Below are positions 55,667 through 62,656 of a stretch of DNA of 64,000 nucleotides, in pieces (position 1 is the first letter of the stretch; every line of letters starts with the position of its first letter). The notes beneath the pieces are model-generated. The model was not told the DNA's origin. It made no database searches and was given only the letters and a program-made list of their open reading frames with translations. Source of the DNA: an uncultured Chloroflexales bacterium (GTDB lineage: Bacteria; Chloroflexota; Chloroflexia; Chloroflexales; Chloroflexaceae); contig CALGUG010000008.1 of the NCBI GenBank assembly GCA_937902315.1, positions 124,001 through 188,000 on the forward strand, read 5' to 3'. The translations under genes and the position numbers were made by a program.

Positions 55667-55682
55667 CGCGGAACGTTCCGCG
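55667..55682. promoter_or_regulatory. Palindrome at the predicted start of transcription, gdh copy 2
   Basis: CGCGGAACGTTCCGCG, a perfect 16-base palindrome beginning nine bases after TACAAT, the same offset as before copy 1. Candidate repressor site. Confidence 0.65.
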
Positions 55683-55804
55683 AGGGTGGTCAAAGAAGAT
55701 CACTATAGAGGGCGGATAGTCAAGTGCAGAGTGCTCGTTTGTATCTCCAGGCACTCTCTTCTTAACAATGCCGCACATTCTCAATGTTGAGGAGTACAAA
55801 TGCT

Positions 55805-57058
55805 ATGAGTTCGCCACGCGAAAACCCCTTTGTTAATGCCCAACGCCAATTTGACATAGCAGCCGATTTGTTAGACCTGAGCCCCGGCTTACGGGCGATT
55901 TTGCGTGTCCCTCAGCGCGAGCTGAGTGTCACCTTCCCCGTCAAGATGGATGACGGCAGCATTCAGGTCTTTCATGGCTATCGCGTACAACACAATATCA
56001 CCCGTGGCCCCGCCAAAGGTGGTATCCGCTTCCACCCAGCAGTCGACCTCGATGAGGTACGAGCGCTCGCGATGTGGATGACGTGGAAGTGTGCAGTTGT
56101 GAATTTGCCGTATGGAGGCGCCAAAGGTGGTGTTGTTGTTAATCCTAAAACCTTGTCAATGAGTGAACTTGAGCGCTTGACGCGCCGTTATACTTCTGAA
56201 ATTAGTATGATGATCGGGCCTGAAAAAGATATCCCTGCACCTGATATGAATACCAATCCGCAGGTAATGGCTTGGATCATGGATACGATTTCGATGCATC
56301 GTGGGTATACGGTGCCTGCGGTGGTTACCGGCAAGCCGCTCAATATTGGTGGCTCGCAGGGCCGCAACGAGGCGACAGCTCGCGGTTTGGTTTTTGTATT
56401 GCGAGAAGCAGCCCGCCATCTGAGTATGCGGCTCGACAAATCGAAAGTAGTGATTCAAGGTTTTGGGAATGTAGGTAGCAATACCGCACTCTTGTTGCAC
56501 GAGATGGGCGCGACGATTGTGGCGGTCAGTGAGGTCGATGGTGCGATCTATAATCCCAAAGGGCTGAGCCCCGAGGCTGTCTTAGCCCATCGTGCTGAAC
56601 ATGGCTCGATTCTCTCCTATCCAGAGGCACAAGTGATAAGCAATAGCGAAATGCTTGAGCTGCCCTGCGATATTTTGGTGCCAGCCGCCTTAGAAAACCA
56701 GATCACCAGCGCAAACGCCGATCGAATCAAGGCGCGCCTGATCGGCGAAGCCGCCAACGGCCCGATCACACCCGATGCAGATGTGATTCTGTACGACAAG
56801 GGTGTGTTTGTGGTGCCCGATATTTTGGCTAATGCCGGTGGTGTGACGGTCAGCTACTTCGAGTGGGTTCAGGGTTTGCAGGAATTCTTCTGGATGGAGC
56901 GTGAGGTTAACGCGCAGCTAGAGCGGGTGATGACGACCTCCTTCCAAACGGTCTTGCGAATCGCTCAGGAGCGGAATGTCTCGATGCGAACGGCTGCTTA
57001 CCTGTTATCGGTCGATCGTGTCGCTCAAGCGACCTTAACGCGCGGCATCTACCCTTGA
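55805..57058 (+). CDS. gdhA: Glu/Leu/Phe/Val dehydrogenase (glutamate dehydrogenase), copy 2
   Basis: 417 aa from the ATG at 55805, chosen for GAGGAG about ten bases upstream; the frame extends seven codons further. Same domain order as copy 1: GPAKGGIRFHPAVDLDEVRA, NLPYGGAKGGVVVNP, GPEKDIPAPDMNTNPQVMAW, VVTGKPLNIGGSQGRNEATA, KVVIQGFGNVGSNTALLLHE, and an identical TLTRGIYP end. Active-site Lys residues are intact, so both copies should work. Differences cluster in the Rossmann domain (GAISAKLLYD against GSNTALLLHE), which could change coenzyme choice or regulation (inference). A shared oligomer with copy 1 is possible. Confidence 0.94.
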   Translation: MSSPRENPFVNAQRQFDIAADLLDLSPGLRAILRVPQRELSVTFPVKMDDGSIQVFHGYRVQHNITRGPAKGGIRFHPAVDLDEVRALAMWMTWKCAVVNLPYGGAKGGVVVNPKTLSMSELERLTRRYTSEISMMIGPEKDIPAPDMNTNPQVMAWIMDTISMHRGYTVPAVVTGKPLNIGGSQGRNEATARGLVFVLREAARHLSMRLDKSKVVIQGFGNVGSNTALLLHEMGATIVAVSEVDGAIYNPKGLSPEAVLAHRAEHGSILSYPEAQVISNSEMLELPCDILVPAALENQITSANADRIKARLIGEAANGPITPDADVILYDKGVFVVPDILANAGGVTVSYFEWVQGLQEFFWMEREVNAQLERVMTTSFQTVLRIAQERNVSMRTAAYLLSVDRVAQATLTRGIYP

Positions 57059-57100
57059 TCTATGCGGGTGCTCCGCTTCAGGTTGCTTGCGGCATAAAGC

Positions 57101-57129
57101 CAGAGGGCCGTCAGTACGACGGCCCTCTG
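57101..57129. terminator. Bidirectional terminator
   Basis: CAGAGGGCCGTC, loop AGTAC, GACGGCCCTCTG; perfect 12-bp stem between convergent genes ending at 57058 and 57139. Confidence 0.8.
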
Positions 57130-57138
57130 ATATATCTA

Positions 57139-57504
57139 TTAACTTGATGCGACGGCTTTGCTTCGCCGCATCTTGCGTTGTGCTATCTCTAACAGGTCGG
57201 AGAAAGAGGTGTTTGCTAGAATGACATCGTCGGCACCTGCGGCAAGTAGCGCTTCGGCCTTATCCTCTTGCCCACAAATAACGATCAGCGGAACATCACT
57301 GATCGCACGAAGCAGACGACACTGATCTTCCACGCCTTCCATGGCTGCATCGAGTAGAACGGTGTCGACATAGCTGCCTTTGACCACTCTGAAGAGCACA
57401 TCCCATTCAGTGGTGATACGGCAGTTATAGTTGACTTGACGGAATGCATGGTCAAGCCAAAGAATGGTATTTGGTTGTTGGCTACACAACAAGATAGTAA
57501 ACAT
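57139..57504 (-). CDS. Degenerate receiver-domain protein
   Basis: 121 aa with the receiver fold but altered active site. The acidic pair is missing (ILLCSQQPNTILW), a possible phospho-Asp remains in DTVLLDAAMEG, Ser/Thr is replaced (LIVICGQED) and the KPF Lys reads ANTSF. This looks like a pseudo-receiver working without phosphorylation. Conserved hydrophobic core AEALLAAGADDVILA matches receiver helix 4/beta 5. SD AAAGGT seven bases before ATG. Not linked to a kinase gene. Confidence 0.8.
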   Translation of the reverse strand: MFTILLCSQQPNTILWLDHAFRQVNYNCRITTEWDVLFRVVKGSYVDTVLLDAAMEGVEDQCRLLRAISDVPLIVICGQEDKAEALLAAGADDVILANTSFSDLLEIAQRKMRRSKAVASS

Positions 57505-58286
57505 ACTGGACCTTTTGATGATGGTTGAAAGTGTCTATATCATCGACCTGCCAGCGTATTACAGACACGAAAGGAGCGACCTCAGTACAGGGAGGCCGCT
57601 TGTAGGTTGGACGTAGGCTAAATTGACGACCTTTGTGCGTGTAGAGCGACACGTTTGTTACGTGCTAAGCCGTGAAACAGACTTCAATAGACCACACCAT
57701 TGGGCTTCATATCAATGAAGTACCTGTTGATCCTATCTGTCTGCCAATGAGAGAGTGCAATATAACTTCCTTGGTATAAGCACCATCGAAGCTAAAAACT
57801 GCCTTTCGCGCTCAACGGGTGAGCGGCAAGAGACCTTCTCTGATATCAGACCTACGTTACTTTGTTATAAAAATGTCTCAAAAAAAGCAGGTTTGGATAG
57901 TATAACGTAGGCTGCAATATAAAATTGCAGTTAAATGTTACCAATATATAATCAGAAAATAATCTTTTTAGTTTTGTGAACAAATTCTTAATCTTGCTGC
58001 AAAGCCTAGAAAGGTCTACAATGAACATGCCTGATCGTTCCAACACGGGCATGTAATAACGTTTATCTTCAACACAGCGGAGCAGATCGGTTAGGCAAGT
58101 GGTTTGAACATGAACGTTTGAATAGGGTAGGCTCCTGTTCTGCGTAGACCAGGATGGGTTTGTTGCTTTCCTAGCTGCAAACTAGGCGCGACACTCCTCA
58201 CAGGCTGGTGTTGTTGAAGAACGAACGCATGCTATCGATTGCGACCCGAACAAAGCATCCAGCTTGCTAATAGGTGAGGTGTTGAT
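57505..58286. other. Intergenic gap before the SpoIIE-type phosphatase
   Basis: Nearly 800 bp without a convincing gene or any of the repeat families. One promoter (57994-58022) with a following hairpin is seen near 58.0 kb, giving a leader of about 260 nt for the gene at 58287. Confidence 0.55.
57994..58054 (+). promoter_or_regulatory. Promoter and 5' hairpin of the SpoIIE-type phosphatase gene
   Basis: TTGCTG, 17-base spacer, TACAAT (58017-58022), followed by ACATGCC...GGCATGT (stem 7 bp, 16-base loop, 58025-58054). The leader hairpin lies right after the -10, as before the gdh genes. Confidence 0.5.
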
Positions 58287-59036
58287 ATGATGACATTACA
58301 AGTTGCCGTAGCGAAGGTTGCCAAACATGCGGGAAGTGAAAGCGGCGATACCCTTGAAATGATTGAACGCCCCGGTGGAGGCTTCTCATTTGTGTTAGTC
58401 GATGCCGAGGGGTCGGGGCGTGGGGCCAAGAGCCTCAGCAATATGGTTGCTACCCGGGCACTTACCCTGTTGAAAGACGGTACGCGCGATGGTGCGACCG
58501 CGCGCGCTGTTCACGACTATTTGTATACCTATCGAATGGGTCAGGTGTCTGCGAACTTCAATATCTTATCGATCGATTTCGTAAGCAACAGCATTCTGAT
58601 TTCGCGTAACAACCCAACGCCCTTTTACATGATCAATCGGGATGGCTTGCATATTTACGATGAAGAGAGCACACCGATCGGTCTGTACGCCATGACCAAG
58701 CCCCAGATCACCGAACTGATGGTAGAGCCCTATACTTATATCGTGCTGTTTACCGACGGTTTGTTACATGCGGGTGAGCGTTATGGCGAAGATATGGAGC
58801 TTGGGAACTATTTTGCAGGTTTGCACCCCACTGCCGCGCGCAGTGCTCAAGATATTACCAACGATATTTTGCGACGTGCCATGGAGCTAGAGCGCGGCGA
58901 TCCGAGCGACGATATTTCGATTTTAACCGTTGCTGCCTTGCCCGAGAGCAACCATGATGCGGTACGCCGTTTAAATGTGAGCTTCCCGATGGACACTTCG
59001 CACAAAGGCTCATCGATCTGGGCTGAAGCTGAATAG
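58287..59036 (+). CDS. SpoIIE-family serine phosphatase (PP2C type)
   Basis: 249 aa single phosphatase domain without sensor. Motifs: RPGGGFSFVLVDAEGSGRGA (metal-binding Asp), MVATRALTLLKDGTRDGATA, VSANFNILSIDFVSNSILIS, YTYIVLFTDGLLHAGERYGE and DPSDDISILTVAAL. Acts on Ser-phosphorylated STAS/anti-sigma-antagonist proteins in partner-switching systems. It is larger than the RsbX-type phosphatase at 31757 and could be the second phosphatase of the same pathway (inference). RBS AGGTGAGGTG before ATG. Canonical terminator 30 bp after the stop. Confidence 0.88.
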   Translation: MMTLQVAVAKVAKHAGSESGDTLEMIERPGGGFSFVLVDAEGSGRGAKSLSNMVATRALTLLKDGTRDGATARAVHDYLYTYRMGQVSANFNILSIDFVSNSILISRNNPTPFYMINRDGLHIYDEESTPIGLYAMTKPQITELMVEPYTYIVLFTDGLLHAGERYGEDMELGNYFAGLHPTAARSAQDITNDILRRAMELERGDPSDDISILTVAALPESNHDAVRRLNVSFPMDTSHKGSSIWAEAE

Positions 59037-59065
59037 TATGCGAAATAGAGAAGATCTTTTCTATT

Positions 59066-59092
59066 GCCCGCGTCTTGTACGCGGGCTTTTTT
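59066..59092 (+). terminator. Terminator of the SpoIIE-type phosphatase gene
   Basis: GCCCGCGT, loop CTTGT, ACGCGGGC, TTTTTT. Canonical rho-independent terminator. Confidence 0.95.
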
Positions 59093-59133
59093 CTTGCATT
59101 GTTCGGATAACTGATCGCTCGTTTGTTAGAGCA

Positions 59134-59247
59134 ATTCCGATCACTTTGTTGCTTTTTGGCCTTCGGCAGAGTGGAACTTGACAATTCTTTCCCTTGTTGT
59201 TGTTTTTCTTGGTTGTGAGCATGCAGGTCTTTAAGCGGATTTGCTAT
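59134..59247 (-). mobile_element. Family B MITE-like element, copy 12
   Basis: AATTCCGATCACTTTG, TTTTGGCCTTCGGCAGAGTG, GAGCATGCAGGTCTTTAAGC and GGATTTGCTAT. Truncated ends, no hairpin. Confidence 0.75.
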
Positions 59248-59369
59248 GTAGTTCAAAGACAAAACGAGCCATTGACCTTCGGCAGAGTGGAATTTCACAC
59301 AACTCTTTCTCTAGCTGTCCATAAAGCTGCTTAATCTAGTTGTTGGTCTTTAGCGATAGCGAGCCTTAT

Positions 59370-59487
59370 TGGTTTTTGGGGGCGGCTTCGTTGCACAGAT
59401 AGCCGCCTGTTTTGTTGGGCGAGATGTTGGTAGCCGTAGGCGGACGCGGTTGCTACCTTGTTTGGGGTAAAGACTTGGCCGCCACTG
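59370..59487 (+). repeat. Family A repeat, copy 14
   Basis: TTGGTTTTTGGGGGCGGCTT, TTGCACAGATAGCCGCCTG, GCGAGATGTTGGTAGCCGTA, GGCGGACGCGGT, ACTTGGCCGCCACTG. Confidence 0.88.
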
Positions 59488-59747
59488 AATTGCTTTTAAG
59501 CTTGATGGCGCGCTTAAAAAGCGGTTTTTTACGATCACAAAGGTGTAGACGGATTGTGCATGCGATCTCGAGAGAGGTGGGTTCGGCTGGAATACTGATC
59601 TCAGAGACGCAGGGTGTGTGGTAAGCTAGAGACTTCAGTGGAGAAAACAAGAAGAGCTCGAACGAGTATCTCTTCAAAACGCTCGAGCTGTGCTTGCAAA
59701 GAAGGAAACGTAGCTTTGGATAAGCTGCGGAATAAGTAAGGTGGATT

Positions 59748-60935
59748 GTGGTTTCATCAGTAGAGTTGCAACGTATAACGTGGCCACAACTAGTCGTTTT
59801 GTTACTAGGTCGTTGGCTGATCAATACAACCTTTCGAGTTGTCTATCCGCTGCTGCCCTTTTTGGCAGCTATGTTTGTTGTAGATCTGCAGACCGTAAGC
59901 TTGTTGGTGACTTTGCAGGTCGCCGCGACCTTGGCCAGCCCGCTGGGAGGAATCGTCTCTGATAGATGGGGCGAACGCAGCGCCATGGTGTGGGGCATGA
60001 GCTCGTATTGTCTCGGCACCCTAATCTGCTTCCTTTCCGGCTCATTTTGGCCCTTCCTATGCGGCTATATTTTGGTGGGTGTCGCGACGGCGCTCTATCA
60101 CCCTTCGGCCCAAGCCTATGCCAGCGCGCGCTCTTCCTACGAACAGCGTGGGCGGGTGCTTGGCATTCTCGAGCTGAGCTGGGCTTTGGCAGCACTCATC
60201 GGCGTGAGCGCGCTGACACAGATCTTCACTTGGAGCGACAGCTATCGCTTGGTTTTTGGCCTATTGTTTGGATTGGGCCTTGTGATCACGGCTGTGACCT
60301 TTTTTGGCCTAGATGGCGGCTCGAAGCAAGGCCGTCAGCAGGCGCGCGATCAGCGCGGTCGTTTCCAATTGAGCTGGCTGCTCACAGCACCGATCGTTGG
60401 CGCTATCTCGATGGCGATGTTGATGATCCTCGCGACCGAATTTATCTTCATCACCTATGCGAGCTGGCTGGAGCAAGATTTTGGGGCGACCGTCAATCAG
60501 ATCGGTTCGGTCGCGGTGTTGATGGGTATTGCCGAGCTGGTGGGTTCGGGAGTCTCGGCCCTGTTTGTCGATCGCATCGGCAAGCGGCGTTCGGTGCTGA
60601 TGGGCCTGGTGTTGTGCTGTGTCAGCCAGTTCGCCCTGCCGTTTAGCGCCGGAAACTGGCCGCTCTTTCTGTTGCTCTTTTTGCTCTTCGACCTGAGCTT
60701 CGAGTTTGGCATCGTCTCGTACTTCCCGTTGATTAGCGCCCAGTTGCCTCAAGCGCGCGCGACCGTTATGGCGATCAGCGCGGCTAGCCTCGGTTTGGCG
60801 CGTGTGATCGGCTCGCTGCTCAGCCCAGTCTTGTGGAATCTGGGTGGTTTTACGCTGAACGCTCTGTTTGCGGCAGCCTGCGCCTTTATTTCGATCGTTG
60901 TATGTTTGAGCCTGGTACGCGAAGGCAAGGAATAG
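59748..60935 (+). CDS. Major facilitator superfamily transporter
   Basis: 395 aa, about 12 membrane helices. GTG start at 59748 with AAGGTGG six bases upstream. Loop 2-3 motif GGIVSDRWGERSAMVWG (MFS motif A, G-x-x-x-D-R-x-G-x-R). Helix 5-6 region LGILELSWALAALIGVSALT and the second-half motif ALFVDRIGKRRSVLMGL. Central loop GGSKQGRQQARDQRGRFQL is basic and cytoplasmic. Drug or sugar export is possible; no ligand can be named. A B remnant (60943-60990) and a terminator follow. Confidence 0.9.
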   Translation: MVSSVELQRITWPQLVVLLLGRWLINTTFRVVYPLLPFLAAMFVVDLQTVSLLVTLQVAATLASPLGGIVSDRWGERSAMVWGMSSYCLGTLICFLSGSFWPFLCGYILVGVATALYHPSAQAYASARSSYEQRGRVLGILELSWALAALIGVSALTQIFTWSDSYRLVFGLLFGLGLVITAVTFFGLDGGSKQGRQQARDQRGRFQLSWLLTAPIVGAISMAMLMILATEFIFITYASWLEQDFGATVNQIGSVAVLMGIAELVGSGVSALFVDRIGKRRSVLMGLVLCCVSQFALPFSAGNWPLFLLLFLLFDLSFEFGIVSYFPLISAQLPQARATVMAISAASLGLARVIGSLLSPVLWNLGGFTLNALFAAACAFISIVVCLSLVREGKE

Positions 60936-60942
60936 CTAGCCG

Positions 60943-60990
60943 TCTTTCTGCCAGAGGCCAAATAGAAAGTAAAACAAGCGGATTTGGAAG
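60943..60990 (+). repeat. Family B right-end fragment
   Basis: CTTTCTGCCAGAGGCCAAAT, AGAAAGTAAAACAAGCGGAT and TTGGAA; only the right end remains. Confidence 0.65.
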
Positions 60991-61005
60991 GAGAGGAAAA
61001 GCAAA

Positions 61006-61043
61006 GGGCTGTAGGAATAGCGCTCCTACAGCCCGCCTTTTTA
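61006..61043. terminator. Bidirectional terminator
   Basis: GGGCTGTAGGA, loop, TCCTACAGCCC with GCCTTTTTATTT on the plus strand and TTTGCTTTTC on the minus strand; between convergent genes. Confidence 0.85.
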
Positions 61044-62057
61044 TTTGCTAAATTCTTGTCGTGGGGTTGCGGGTCGAGGCGAAAAATCTACATGATTGTT
61101 CGCTTCTGGGTTCGGACCATTGTTGAAGCCGATCGCTTCAGACACAATGTAGAGCGGGCGGCGACGCACCTCGTCGTAGATCCGTCCGAGATATTCGCCG
61201 ATGATACCCAAGAAGATCAGTTGGATACCGCCGAGGAAGAGCACGCTCACCAAGGTGGTCGCTTGGCCTTCAAAAGCGAGGCTGCCCGAAAGGCGAGCGA
61301 CGATGGTTGCGATAATGCCGATCACGCTGATCATCGCGATAATAAAACCCATATAGGTCGCGATCTGCAGCGGCAGATACGAGAAGCTCGTAATGTTGTC
61401 GAGCGTGAGGCGTAACATCTTCTTGAGCGGATATTTGGTTGTGCCAGCGGTGCGAGCGGCCCGCTTGTAAGAGATGCCCGTCTGGCGGAAGCCGACCCAA
61501 ACCGAGAGCATACGCATCGAGCGATTCTGCTCGCGCATGCGCACAAGCGTATCGACCACAACGCGGTCCATCAAGCGGAAGGTGCCGGCGTCGAGCGGCA
61601 CATTAACGCTGGTGATGCGGTCCATCAAGCGGTAGAACAACGATGCTGTCGCTGTTTTAAACCAAGTCTCGCCTACGCGTTCGCTGCGGATCGCATAGAC
61701 AACTTGGTAGCCTTTACGCCACTCTGCGATCAGCTCGGGGATAACTTCGGGTGGATCTTGAAGGTCAGCGTCGATCAAAATAACCGCGTCGCCGCTGGCA
61801 TAGTCGAGACCAGCTGAGAATGCTGGTTCTGCACCGAAGTTACGCGAGAGATTAACGACCTTAAAGCGAGGATCGCGAGCGTTGATCTCGCGCATAATCT
61901 CAAGCGAGCGATCGGTCGATCCATCGTTGACAACGATGATTTCAAACGGCTCACCGAGCGCCTCCATGGTCGCCGCTGTGCGCCGATGAAATTCAGCGAT
62001 CAATTCTTCTTCATTTTTGACGGGCGCGATAACGGTATATGTCGGGCGCTGATCCAT
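61041..62057 (-). CDS. Family 2 glycosyltransferase with two C-terminal helices (GtrB/ArnC-like)
   Basis: 338 aa, polyprenyl-phosphate glycosyltransferase type. GT-A domain: YTVIAPVKNEEELIAEFHRR, IIVVNDGSTDRSLEIM, VNLSRNFGAEPAFSAGLDYA and the DxD/DP segment AVILIDADLQDPPEVI. The C-terminal pair of helices (YMGFIIAMISVIGIIATIVA, VSVLFLGGIQLIFLGIIGEY) ends in LGRIYDEVRRRPLYIV, a hallmark of DPM1/GtrB/ArnC-like enzymes that load undecaprenyl phosphate with a sugar. Tail Pro/Arg-rich. SD AGGA eight bases before ATG. Confidence 0.93.
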   Translation of the reverse strand: MDQRPTYTVIAPVKNEEELIAEFHRRTAATMEALGEPFEIIVVNDGSTDRSLEIMREINARDPRFKVVNLSRNFGAEPAFSAGLDYASGDAVILIDADLQDPPEVIPELIAEWRKGYQVVYAIRSERVGETWFKTATASLFYRLMDRITSVNVPLDAGTFRLMDRVVVDTLVRMREQNRSMRMLSVWVGFRQTGISYKRAARTAGTTKYPLKKMLRLTLDNITSFSYLPLQIATYMGFIIAMISVIGIIATIVARLSGSLAFEGQATTLVSVLFLGGIQLIFLGIIGEYLGRIYDEVRRRPLYIVSEAIGFNNGPNPEANNHVDFSPRPATPRQEFSK

Positions 62058-62404
62058 CTCTTTTTCCTATGCGAAATTGCGAACAACACGATAGTCTACA
62101 ATGGTTTTAAAAGCTTCAATAAATAACTACGCACTATCCGTCTATTGTATAACAGCTTTCAGAATCCGTGTTGCGTTTCACCTGAGGCCCCCGTGCCGAA
62201 GTCCGTGGGCTTTTTGCTTCAGTGCCCCACACTCGTTCCCAAATCAAGCTTCACACCCACATAACGTGGCACTTCTGCGCTTGCTTGGCTCCAATCGATA
62301 ACGATAGCAGGTCTGGGCTGTTCTCATAGGCGTCAGTGTAGCATGTTTGTGGTACTGATGCGAACTGCTATGTTGTCACTTATCGATCACCATGAGCAGA
62401 TCGT

Positions 62405-62520
62405 TCTGGCGGCGGTAGCTCCCGCCAGCATGCGTTCCTTACCGCGTCCGCCTTCGGCTACCAACATCCCGCCCAGCAAAGCAGGCTGCTATTTGTGCAA
62501 CAAAGCCGCATCCAGAACTA
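62405..62520 (-). repeat. Family A repeat, copy 15 (long form)
   Basis: TCTGGCGGCGGTAGCTCCCG, TTACCGCGTCCGCCTTCGGC, ACCAACATCCCGCCCAGCAA, GCAACAAAGCCGC. Confidence 0.88.
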
Positions 62521-62605
62521 AAAAACTTTCGCATTGCCGAGCGCCAAATAACACAATCTGGATAACCTAATTTGACATAAAAGGGTTTGAAAACAGCATA
62601 AGAAA

Positions 62606-62634
62606 GGCGGATCTCAGATGCGCTGAGATCCGCC
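62606..62634 (-). terminator. Terminator of polA
   Basis: GGCGGATCTCAG, loop ATGCG, CTGAGATCCGCC; minus strand continues TTTCTTATG. 22 bp after the polA stop. Confidence 0.8.
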
Positions 62635-62656
62635 CGATCGTTTTTGGAAGCGAGTG

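Larger units (their letters stand above)
59037..59747. other. Intergenic gap: terminator, B12, B fragment, A14
   Basis: Starts with the phosphatase terminator, then a reverse B element, a B fragment (59270-59318), forward A14, and the promoter region of the MFS gene. No gene. Confidence 0.7.
62058..62656. other. Intergenic gap with repeat A15 and the polA terminator
   Basis: From 62058 to 62400 no feature is recognised. Reverse A15 follows and a weak B-like trace (about 62527-62575) runs into the polA terminator. Confidence 0.6.
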
